From: Spirochaetaceae bacterium
Lineage (GTDB): Bacteria; Spirochaetota; Spirochaetia; DSM-27196; SLST01
NCBI GenBank assembly: GCA_007129695.1
Contig: SKVA01000264.1
Coordinates: 1 to 8,876, forward strand
Reading direction: 5' to 3'
DNA length: 8,876 nt
The position numbers and the translations under genes were made by a program. Below the pieces are notes generated by a model. That model had not been told where the DNA came from and ran no database searches. It saw nothing but the letters and a program-made list of their open reading frames with translations. Positions 1 to 6,311 of the stretch are shown piece by piece. How positions within the stretch are numbered: position 1 is the stretch's first letter; the number at the start of each line of letters is the position of its first letter.

Positions 1-102
1 GGAGGCACCGACGCGGTGACCGGCGCGTGGATCCGCGCCGGGATGATCGAGTCGGTTGACGAGATGACCGCGATCGTAATGAGGCTGATCGGACGACCGT
101 GA
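1..102 (+). CDS. C-terminal tail of an unidentified protein (partial)
   Basis: Reading frame 1 is open from the window edge to TGA at 100-102 and gives 33 residues, starting GGTDAVTGAWIRAG and ending MRLIGRP. The tail alternates small and hydrophobic residues and looks like a closing helix of a soluble globular protein; no signature motif is present. I considered a CheB methylesterase or a receiver-domain tail, but neither pattern fits, so I give no function. The gene converges on the small ORF and histidine kinase that follow, with only 16 bases between its stop and the stop of the small ORF. That it is coding rests on the open frame, composition and packing alone. Confidence 0.45.
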   Translation, partial: GGTDAVTGAWIRAGMIESVDEMTAIVMRLIGRP

Positions 103-118
103 CGGCTCGCGCACGCGA

Positions 119-211
119 TCAAGGGAATCGAGCGGCGCACGGCTCCTCGATCAGCCTGCCGCGACCAGTTCCGGCGATCTCCATCGGTTCGATCGGGGCC
201 AGCATGCTCAT
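119..211 (-). CDS. Small ORF (30 aa) behind the histidine kinase, strong RBS
   Basis: The - strand reads ATG at 211 to TGA at 121-119, encoding 30 residues (MSMLAPIEPMEIAGTGRGRL, then 10 more ending CAARFP). A near-consensus AAGGAGG lies at 224-218, six bases before the ATG, better than the site in front of the kinase. The ORF starts 40 nt after the kinase stop on the same strand, so it would be co-transcribed. The peptide has an acidic, Met- and Pro-containing front, a GTGRGR centre and a single Cys near the end. It has no signal peptide, membrane segment or family I recognise. It could be a real small protein (kinase-associated peptide or peptide precursor) or a chance ORF behind a chance ribosome site. 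The SD strength and position favour the former only modestly. Confidence 0.4.
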   Translation of the reverse strand: MSMLAPIEPMEIAGTGRGRLIEEPCAARFP

Positions 212-217
212 TCTCGG

Positions 218-224
218 CCTCCTT
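218..224 (-). promoter_or_regulatory. Shine-Dalgarno AAGGAGG for the small ORF
   Basis: On the - strand, AAGGAGG (224-218) is followed by six bases (CCGAGA) and ATG at 211. This is close to the ideal anti-SD match and spacing, and it is the main reason to take the 30-codon ORF seriously. It lies in the short gap downstream of the kinase stop at 252. Confidence 0.5.
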
Positions 225-251
225 CCCGGCCGCCCGCGCGCCGGCCGGTCG

Positions 252-3095
252 TCAGCCAGCGAAGTCGAGGATGGCCCGCGTCCCGTCGTCGTTCTCAAAG
301 CGGATCGTGCCGCGTAACTGTTCGGCGAGCGCGTGTACGATCGACATGCCGAGCCCCGATTCGCGGTCTGCGGGTGTGGCCAGACCAGGGCCGTTGTCGG
401 CGACTACTACGACAACCCGCCCATCGCGTCTACTGGCAGACACGCTCAGTCGGCTTTCCCGGTCGTCGCGAAACGCGTGCTTCATCGCGTTCGTGACGAG
501 TTCGGTCACGATCATCCCGAGCGTACCGATTCGCTTCGCATCGAGCTCGTGACCATCAGCGGCTATGTCGACCTGGACGCGCTCACCCCCGGGAAAGAGC
601 TGTACCAGTTGCTGAACGAGCCGAGCAACGTACGTGTCGATCGCGATGCTTCCATCGGCATCGGTGCGGGACAGCTGCTCAAAGAGGAGCTCCATGCTGC
701 GGAACCGTCGCCTAATGGTTTCCAGGATCTCAGCCGCCACCGGCTCGGTCACGCGACCGGCTTCGAGCGACAAAAGGCTGCCCATCGTATGAAGCGTGTT
801 CCTGGCACGGTGCTGCACCTCCCGAAGGAGCGCGCTCCTTTCATCGAGGAGCTCCCCAACCTCTGCTTCGGCCATGTTGCGCTCGATTTGGTTCCCGAGG
901 TGCACGGCGGCTTTGGACACCCGCTTCTTCGCGTACTCAACAATGAAAGGAGGGCGCGTCTGGTACGCCTCCGCACACGCACGCAGCGTTGGTAAGGGCA
1001 CGCCGTACTCCAGTGAGAGCTCGGCAAGCCGCGCGTCATCGGTGGGCGGCGACCCGAAGCCGACGCTCATCGCGCCAACGACCTCTCCGCGCACCTTGAT
1101 CGGAACCGCGTAGAGGTTGATCCCACCCATGCACGGTGTTTCGGTGGGGTGGCCGCTCCGGATCGTCGGCAGCGCCGCGTGCTTCCAGCACGAGTCGCGA
1201 CACAGCCAGCGGCCGCTCTCCATCGCCCTCCGGTTGTCATCGGTCGCGCACATCTTCCGCGACGCCTCATCGAGCAGCCGACACCAGCTCGAACTGTAGA
1301 CCCCGAGGGCGTAGTCACCGCTCTGCTCGTGGATGGTCGCCGACGTATCGAGCAGGGCGAGACAGTCGTCCGCGATTTCCCGAAGTTGATCGCGGCCCGC
1401 CCACTTCAGAATGAGCCCGTCGGGGTTCAGAAGACTCAGGTCGTCGTATTCGGGAGATCGATCTGGAAGAGGAGAGGTCTCGCTGCCGAGCATCCACTCG
1501 ATACTCTTCAGTCGCTCCTGATCGACAACCCGGTCGGTGATGTCCTGAATCGTGCCGACGACCCGGTTGTGCTCGGCATCGAACTCAGCGATCGAGTGAA
1601 TCCACCGGACCGCGTTGTCTGAGCGGCGTCGTATCTGGAACTCAACGTCATACGGCGTACCGGTCGCAACCAGATCACGGAGCGCCGCGTCGAGCCGCTC
1701 CCGGTACTCCGGGAGCGGGATCGTCTTGACCTCCCTGACCGTCATCGTCGCGTCACCGATTCCGTAGATGCGACGCGCCTGGACAGATGCGACGACGGTC
1801 CCGGATCGGAGCTCGAATCGCCACGATCCGACCTCTGCGAGCGCCTGCGCACGTTCCATGTCGCGCTCGCTGTCGCGGAGCGCCTGATCGCGCGCGTACT
1901 CCTCGGTCACATCGCGAAAGACCAGGACGACACCGATGATCTCCCCGCTCGATCCACGGATCGGCGCAGCCGAATCGGCGATCTGATACTCGACTCCGGC
2001 GCGCGAGATCAACACAGTGTGGTTGGCAAGTCCGACGATTCGCCCCTCTCGCAGCGCGCGATCGACCGGGATCTCGACAGCGATCCGGGTCATCGCGTTC
2101 ACGATCTCAAACACATCAGCGACGGGGCGTCCACTCGCGGCCGCCTGCGTCCATCCGGTCAGCCGTTCGGCAACCGGGTTCATCAACACGACGACGCCGT
2201 CAACATCGGTCGCGATCACCGCGTCGCCGACACTCCGCAGCGTGACGTTGAGCCACTCGCGCTCGGCGGTCAGCGCGTGCTCCGCTTCCTTGCGGTCGGT
2301 GATATTCTGTAGAACGACCGTGAACTCGTCTCTGCGCGTCGGAAACACGCTCAGCTCGAACCAGCTGTTGGTCGCGGCAAAGAAGAGTTCGCGCCGAACC
2401 GGCTCTCCCGACTCCAGAACCTGCGCGTAGAGGTCGATCGCCTCATCGGCCTCGTGGTTCGGGTAGATGTCGCGGATCGTCCCTCCGACAACTCGCGCCA
2501 CCGACAATCCGGTGTGCTCCTCGAACGCGCCATTGGCCGTGAGGTATTCGCAGTCGAAGGGCGCACCCGACTCATCGTAGAGCATTCGATGGACGCACAG
2601 TCCGTTCATCGAGTGCTTGAAGGTGTCGGCAGCGAGCGACCGCGACTCGAAGAGCCGGAACGCCATCCGGATCGAGGTCAGGAGCACGGTCTCGCCCGAG
2701 TTCTTGACGATGTACCCGTACGACGTGATGCCTTCGGTCTTCTCTACCGTCTCGCGCTCGGTGTGCGACGACAGGAAGACGAGCGGTACGTCGCGCTCGC
2801 CAAGGATGATCTCGGCGGCGCGGGTTCCGTCGATGCCGGAACCCAGATCGATGTCCATCAGAATAAGGTCGATCGGTCGAGTCGAGCGGACGATCTCGAT
2901 CGCCTTTTCACCCGAGTTCGCGACCACGACCGAGTAGCCGAACCGTTCGAGCGTCATTCGCTCGGCCATCGCGATGAGCGCTTCATCTTCGACGAGAAGC
3001 AGGGTCTTTGACTGGGGTTCGAGCACGGTTCCCTCTGCTGGCCACAAGAAAGGCGAGTCCTCTCTGGGAAGCACCGCAGACGAAAAGAACTCCAA
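252..3095 (-). CDS. Hybrid sensor histidine kinase: REC-PAS-PAS-PAS-PocR-HisKA_2-HATPase
   Basis: This is a 947-residue soluble signalling kinase with no membrane segment, so it should sense cytoplasmic cues. The domains in order are as follows. A receiver spans about 30-150, with acidic pocket E36/D37, phospho-acceptor D81 in LILMDID, and K131. PAS/PAC units span about 155-270, 283-398 and 410-523. A PocR-like sensory domain spans about 556-718 with cysteines C605, C616, C632, C636 and C655 and a CMGG...YAVPI core. A HisKA_2 box has H762 in LREVQHRARN. The HATPase has its N box at 865-873 (ELVTNAMKH), DNGPG at 900-904 and GLGMSIV at 914-920. H762 should autophosphorylate; D81 receives phosphate or is regulated by a partner. 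The longest frame starts at TTG 3095 with no clear SD. GTG at 3026, preceded by AGAGGG, would give 924 residues and begin just before the receiver. The receiver wording resembles Spirochaetales proteins. The partner regulator and the ligand are unknown. Confidence 0.93.
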   Translation of the reverse strand: MEFFSSAVLPREDSPFLWPAEGTVLEPQSKTLLLVEDEALIAMAERMTLERFGYSVVVANSGEKAIEIVRSTRPIDLILMDIDLGSGIDGTRAAEIILGERDVPLVFLSSHTERETVEKTEGITSYGYIVKNSGETVLLTSIRMAFRLFESRSLAADTFKHSMNGLCVHRMLYDESGAPFDCEYLTANGAFEEHTGLSVARVVGGTIRDIYPNHEADEAIDLYAQVLESGEPVRRELFFAATNSWFELSVFPTRRDEFTVVLQNITDRKEAEHALTAEREWLNVTLRSVGDAVIATDVDGVVVLMNPVAERLTGWTQAAASGRPVADVFEIVNAMTRIAVEIPVDRALREGRIVGLANHTVLISRAGVEYQIADSAAPIRGSSGEIIGVVLVFRDVTEEYARDQALRDSERDMERAQALAEVGSWRFELRSGTVVASVQARRIYGIGDATMTVREVKTIPLPEYRERLDAALRDLVATGTPYDVEFQIRRRSDNAVRWIHSIAEFDAEHNRVVGTIQDITDRVVDQERLKSIEWMLGSETSPLPDRSPEYDDLSLLNPDGLILKWAGRDQLREIADDCLALLDTSATIHEQSGDYALGVYSSSWCRLLDEASRKMCATDDNRRAMESGRWLCRDSCWKHAALPTIRSGHPTETPCMGGINLYAVPIKVRGEVVGAMSVGFGSPPTDDARLAELSLEYGVPLPTLRACAEAYQTRPPFIVEYAKKRVSKAAVHLGNQIERNMAEAEVGELLDERSALLREVQHRARNTLHTMGSLLSLEAGRVTEPVAAEILETIRRRFRSMELLFEQLSRTDADGSIAIDTYVARLVQQLVQLFPGGERVQVDIAADGHELDAKRIGTLGMIVTELVTNAMKHAFRDDRESRLSVSASRRDGRVVVVVADNGPGLATPADRESGLGMSIVHALAEQLRGTIRFENDDGTRAILDFAG

Positions 3096-3125
3096 AATGG
3101 CTATCCCGCGAGCTTAACCGCAATG

Positions 3126-3157
3126 GTTATATTTTGCAATTAGATCTATTCCGTCAG
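3126..3157 (-). promoter_or_regulatory. AT-rich island with a weak possible kinase promoter
   Basis: The 114-bp gap between the aldolase stop (3210) and the kinase start holds the most AT-rich stretch of the window, about 3111-3165. On the - strand a TATAAC at 3131-3126 could be a -10 box, 30 nt before the TTG start. The nearest -35-like word, CTGACG (3157-3152), is 20 bases away, which is longer than usual. The AT island supports separate transcription of the kinase; the exact boxes are tentative. Confidence 0.3.
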
Positions 3158-3164
3158 GTTTATT

Positions 3165-3179
3165 CCGGTCACGCACCGG
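3165..3179 (-). terminator. Short hairpin downstream of the aldolase
   Basis: CCGGT (3165-3169), loop CACGC, ACCGG (3175-3179) forms a 5-bp GC stem about 30 nt beyond the aldolase stop. No T-run follows on the aldolase strand (the next bases are AATAAA), so it is not a canonical intrinsic terminator. It may only slow transcription or be chance. Confidence 0.2.
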
Positions 3180-3209
3180 CCGACACAGAGGGACGGTCGC
3201 CCGAGTGCT

Positions 3210-3977
3210 TCAAGCCTCCCCGAGCGGCGCCAGCAGCGCCGCGTTCGCGCGCATTCCGGCGGCGACAAGACCGCCGTCGGAGCCCATCGCGATGAAGGTC
3301 ATGCCGCGCTCGACCATCGGATCGAGCATCGCGGGGTCGAGTACGAGCGTCCCGCTCGCCTTGCCGTGGTTCCGCGCGGCGTTCGTGACCGCGTCGACGG
3401 CGTCCAGGAAGTGAGGATTCGAGTACTGGCCCTGGATCCCCAGCGCGGTTGAGAGGTCGAGCGGGCCGATGAACAGCACGTCGACTCCGTCGACCGCGGC
3501 GATCTGATCGACATTCTCCACCGCCGTTGGCGTCTCGATCTGGACGACCGTCAGAAGCTCGCGGTTCGCACGGTCGAAGTAGTCGGCGAACGCGGTGCCG
3601 AACCCGGTTGCGCGGGTGAGCGACGCGACGCCGCGCACGCCGTCGGGTGGGTAGCGCATCGCGCGGACGGCCGCGTACGCCTCGTCGGCGGTCTGCACGT
3701 AGGGGACCATCACGCCCGATACACCCAGGTCCAGGACTCGCTTGAAGCGGACCGGGTCGTTCCACGCGATCCGCACGATCGGTGCGGTCGTCGCGGCGGC
3801 GGCCGCCTGGACCTGCGCGACCAGGCTCTCCTGGTCTCCGACACCGTGCTCGAGGTCAAGGAGAACCCAGTCGAACCCGGCGATCCCGGCCATCTCCACG
3901 GTGATGCTCGACCCCAGATTGCACCAGGTTCCGAACAGGCGCTCGCCGGCGGCGACCCTGTCGTGCAGAAACGTCAT
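3210..3977 (-). CDS. HpcH/HpaI family aldolase, 2-dehydro-3-deoxyglucarate aldolase-like
   Basis: This 255-residue protein belongs to the class II, metal-dependent HpcH/HpaI aldolases, which cleave 2-keto-3-deoxy sugar acids to pyruvate plus an aldehyde; the length matches GarL and HpcH. Visible signatures are GTW near residue 16, FDWVLLDLEHG at 35-45 with the presumed base H44, R69 in VRIAW, the metal ligand E148 in VVQIETP, and GPLDLS at 171-176 with D174. The ATG at 3977 is chosen because GGAGGT sits at 3987-3982 just upstream and the N-terminus (MTFLHDRVAAGERLFGTW) matches the family; an upstream extension to 4271 lacks homology and runs into the divergent gene. Its divergent neighbour is a glucarate dehydratase-like gene, so the natural substrate is probably 5-keto-4-deoxy-D-glucarate, giving pyruvate and tartronate semialdehyde. 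Family certain; substrate inferred. 4-Hydroxy-2-oxo acid aldolase is the alternative. Confidence 0.92.
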   Translation of the reverse strand: MTFLHDRVAAGERLFGTWCNLGSSITVEMAGIAGFDWVLLDLEHGVGDQESLVAQVQAAAAATTAPIVRIAWNDPVRFKRVLDLGVSGVMVPYVQTADEAYAAVRAMRYPPDGVRGVASLTRATGFGTAFADYFDRANRELLTVVQIETPTAVENVDQIAAVDGVDVLFIGPLDLSTALGIQGQYSNPHFLDAVDAVTNAARNHGKASGTLVLDPAMLDPMVERGMTFIAMGSDGGLVAAGMRANAALLAPLGEA

Positions 3978-4016
3978 ACGCACCTCCACGACGAGTGTAC
4001 GCCGCGCCGCGAGCTT

Positions 4017-4039
4017 GGTACACCGGCGCGGTACACCGG
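4017..4039. repeat. Two 10-bp direct repeats, GGTACACCGG
   Basis: GGTACACCGG at 4017-4026 recurs exactly at 4030-4039, and similarity continues for several bases (CGCG versus GCGCG). The 13-bp period is slightly more than one helical turn. Its place in the divergent intergenic region suggests a transcription-factor site, but this is inference. Confidence 0.45.
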
Positions 4040-4146
4040 GCGCGGTTCCCGACGGCCCGGCGTTGGGGTATAAAGATGAGGACATCGCGAAGACGACGCG
4101 AAGCCTCGGACGCAGGCCACGTCCAGGCGGGACCGTCGACCGCGAC

Positions 4147-4154
4147 AGGAGGAG
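4147..4154 (+). promoter_or_regulatory. Strong ribosome binding site for the dehydratase gene
   Basis: AGGAGGAG at 4147-4154 precedes the ATG at 4159 by four bases. It fixes the start of the dehydratase reading frame and shows that the N-terminal part was a functional gene start, even though the gene is broken further on. Confidence 0.75.
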
Positions 4155-4158
4155 ACCC

Positions 4159-5192
4159 ATGAAGATCATCGACCTCCGAGTCACCCCGGTCGCGATCGGC
4201 GACCCACCACTTCTGAATGCTGCGGGCGTCCACGCGGCGTACGCGCTTCGAACGATCGTTGAGGTGGTCACCGACGACGGCGTCTACGGCCTGGGCGAAG
4301 TGCCGGGAAGCGCGTCGAGTTCGCGGCGTACCTCTTCTTGAAGGAGGCGGGTGCAGGCGGCGAGCTCGGGTACGACATCGATCCGAGCGCGACGGGATGG
4401 GCCGCCGCGCGTCAGGCGCGCGCGCACAGTCCACAGGAGGTCGTCGAGCAGGCACGCGCGATGTGCGACGAGTTCGGCTTCCGCTCGATCAAGCTGAAGG
4501 GCGGCGCGTTCCCGCCCGCCCACGAGATTGCCGCGATTCGGGCGCCCCGCGAAAGCTTCGGGCCCGACGTCCCGCTTCGACTCGACCCGAACGCGATCTG
4601 GTCGCTCGACACCGCGGTCGCATCGGGTCAACAGCTCCAGGGGTTGCTGGAGTACTACGAGGATCCGGTGCGTGGGCAGGAGGCTATGGCCGAGCTTGCG
4701 CGTCGCGTCGACCTGCCGCTCGCGACGAACATGTGCACGACCGCGTACGACCACCTGCCCGACAGCATCCGGCTCGGGTCCGAGCGGATCATCCTGGTCG
4801 ACCATCACGCGTGGGGCGGGCTCCTGCCCGCGATCGAGCTCGACCGCGTCTGCCGCACCTTTCGTCGCGAGCTCTCGATGCACTCGAACAGCCACCTGGG
4901 CATCTCGCTCGCCGCGATGGTTCACCTGGCCGCCGCAAGCCCGTCGCTCGCGTACGCGGTGGACACGCACTATCCGTGGCAGGTCGACGACTTGATCGCC
5001 GGCGGCCGCCTGCGGATCGAGGACGGCACGCTGCCGGTAAGCCACGAGCCGGGGCTTGGCGTCGAGCTCGACCGGGACGCGCTTGCCAGGCTGCACGACA
5101 ACTACCTTCGCTGCGGGCTCACCGATCGTAACGACGAGGCGGAGATGCAGAAGATCAGCCCCGGATGGAAGTTCGAGCCGGTGCGCTGGTAA
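4159..5192 (+). pseudogene. gudD: Glucarate dehydratase-like enolase-superfamily gene with internal frameshifting deletion
   Basis: The family dehydrates D-glucarate (and often L-idarate) to 5-keto-4-deoxyglucarate using Mg2+. The gene starts at ATG 4159 with a strong RBS. The first 50 codons match the capping-domain start (NAAGVHAA, RTIVEVV, GLGEVPG), but the frame then stops at 4339-4341. A second frame picks up at about 4308 as KRVEFAAYLFL and runs to TAA at 5190-5192. In that frame the catalytic set is complete: KLKGG lysines at 4491 and 4497, metal ligands D 4584 (RLDPN), E 4659 (EYYEDP) and N 4728 (LATNM), D 4800, and H 4881 (MHSNSH). Compared from memory with E. coli GudD, about 80-90 residues between GE.PGG and the VEF..YLF strand are absent. 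The deleted stretch is not a multiple of three, so no intact enzyme can be made. Cause: a real deletion, or an assembly collapse at GCCGGG (4302-4307). The aldolase divergent from it fits the same pathway. Family assignment is strong; exact substrate less so. Confidence 0.85.
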
Positions 5193-5241
5193 CAGGGCGT
5201 CATCAGACGGTGGACTCGCCCAGCCGGATCGCCTCCTACGA

Positions 5242-5263
5242 AGTCGCTGACGTCGTCACGACT
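5242..5263. terminator. 22-base near-perfect inverted repeat between convergent genes
   Basis: AGTCG-c-TGACG-t-CGTCA-CGACT forms two 5-bp arms on each side with one bulged C. It lies between the dehydratase stop (5192) and the stop of the convergent DUF1295 gene (5281). No T-run follows on either strand, so if it terminates transcription it is not by the classical U-tract mechanism; it could also be a protein site. Confidence 0.35.
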
Positions 5264-5282
5264 CGCAGTAGAGTGCGGAGTC
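5260..5282. terminator. Second inverted repeat overlapping the first
   Basis: GACTCGCA (5260-5267), six-base loop, TGC-g-GAGTC (5274-5282) forms an 8-bp stem with one bulge. It shares 5260-5263 with the preceding inverted repeat, so in RNA the two are mutually exclusive. It overlaps the stop codon of the DUF1295 gene. A bidirectional transcription stop between convergent genes is the simplest reading. Confidence 0.3.
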
Positions 5283-6273
5283 ACCCGCTCGCGGCTGCCC
5301 CGGAGCCGGCCATCTCCGGATCCCGGTCGGCTGCGCGCGGTGGCCACGGGATGATCGCGGATGTCGTAACACAGTAGTAGCGGTACTCCGGGTAGCGTGA
5401 CAGCGTTATCGACTCGGTGAACCGCGTGGAGCCGATGAAGAGCAACGTCAGCAGTACGACGCCGACGCCGCTCGGGTGCATGATGGTGTCGAGCGCTCCG
5501 ACCGCCATGAAGTAGACGCACCACCACACCATCAACTCACCGAAGTAGTTCGGGTGTCGCGAGTACCGAAACAGACCCGTCGTCCGGAAGCCTCGCGTGA
5601 TGTCCTCCCTGCTGATTCCGTCGACTGGAACGGAGACGGCCGGCTTACCGCGCGCCGCGTTCTTGGCGTTCTGGAACCGCCACTGTTGCTCGTCGGCGAT
5701 GGTCTCCCAGACGAGCGCAAGAAGAAAGATCGTCGCAAAGACGACGAAGGGTGTGGTGAACCCGCCGGTCGGACTGGCCGCGAGCGCGTGGACGGGAAGC
5801 GTGAACGCAACGAACAGAAACACCTGGTACGCGCAGATAAAGAGGAGGTGAAAGACGTGCCACAGCGCGGGGCTCCCGATCCGATCGCGAAGAATCGCCC
5901 ATCGGTAGTCCTCAATCGACGTATACCCGCCGCGACGCGCGAAGTTGAACGTCAGGCGAATGCCCCACGCCGTGATGAGAAGCGCCGCAACGGTGACCGC
6001 AGGGTCGAACCCGGAGCGCACCGCGTAGACCCACGCGAATACCGGTGGAACGGTGCTCCACGACCGGTCAACCCACGAGTAATCCCCGGTCACCACGCCG
6101 AGCACGAACGACGCGACTGTAATCGACGCGGCCAGAACGGCGACGACCGACAGCGGCGGCATCTGCCGGGCGAACGCCGCGACAGACCCGACGCCGGTCG
6201 CGCCGGCGGCGATCCACAGCCCTGCAAAACACGCGATCGGCATCGCTACGATGAAGAGGATGAGCCGTTTCAT
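5281..6273 (-). CDS. DUF1295 / steroid 5-alpha-reductase-like integral membrane protein
   Basis: A 330-residue polytopic membrane protein. Hydrophobic segments lie at about 4-25, 42-62, 73-86, 91-107, 138-162, 172-194, 245-262 and 267-282. Family signatures are DYSWVDRSWS at 64-73, the WETIADEQQWRFQ stretch at 189-201, and RHPNYFGE at 239-246, the conserved C-terminal motif shared with steroid 5-alpha-reductases, sterol reductases and isoprenylcysteine methyltransferases. The fold usually binds NADPH or SAM in the cytosolic C-terminal region. The ATG at 6273 is chosen because it starts a good first membrane segment; its ribosome site is weak (GTGGG). It begins 38 bp after the stop of the Rieske gene on the same strand, so the two are probably one transcript. 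That pairing suggests reduction of a steroid or other lipid enone, but members of DUF1295 are mostly uncharacterised, so the substrate is inference. Confidence 0.88.
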   Translation of the reverse strand: MKRLILFIVAMPIACFAGLWIAAGATGVGSVAAFARQMPPLSVVAVLAASITVASFVLGVVTGDYSWVDRSWSTVPPVFAWVYAVRSGFDPAVTVAALLITAWGIRLTFNFARRGGYTSIEDYRWAILRDRIGSPALWHVFHLLFICAYQVFLFVAFTLPVHALAASPTGGFTTPFVVFATIFLLALVWETIADEQQWRFQNAKNAARGKPAVSVPVDGISREDITRGFRTTGLFRYSRHPNYFGELMVWWCVYFMAVGALDTIMHPSGVGVVLLTLLFIGSTRFTESITLSRYPEYRYYCVTTSAIIPWPPRAADRDPEMAGSGAAASG

Positions 6274-6311
6274 CCCACGCCGGTATCCCGCGGAACGCGC
6301 CGGGAGCAACC

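Larger units (their letters stand above)
3978..4158. promoter_or_regulatory. Divergent control region between aldolase and dehydratase genes
   Basis: This 181-bp gap separates two divergently transcribed genes of one apparent pathway and should carry both promoters. A 10-bp direct repeat GGTACACCGG occurs at 4017-4026 and 4030-4039, 13 bp apart; a GTGTAC at 3995-4000 faces them in inverted sense. Such spaced repeats are plausible operator half-sites for a sugar-acid regulator, but no regulator gene is in the window. A TATAAA at 4069-4074 on the + strand could be a -10 box for the dehydratase gene, although no good -35 precedes it. Confidence 0.4.

Noticed and set aside
1..102. CheB methylesterase or receiver-domain tail
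   Set aside because: The expected GMP..A and final Lys-Pro type motifs are not present; 33 residues cannot support the call.
333..995. Long + strand ORF opposite the kinase
   Set aside because: It lies over the HATPase and HisKA_2 coding region, which has clear catalytic motifs on the other strand; no domain is visible in it.
3742..4341. + strand ORF of 199 codons ending in the dehydratase N-terminus
   Set aside because: The strong ribosome site and family homology both start at ATG 4159; the part before that is antisense to the aldolase and the control region.
4338..5192. TTG-started 284-codon ORF as a complete enzyme
   Set aside because: TTG 4338 lies inside the conserved YLFL strand, the homology continues upstream to about 4308, and no ribosome site precedes it. 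It is the 3' part of a broken gene.
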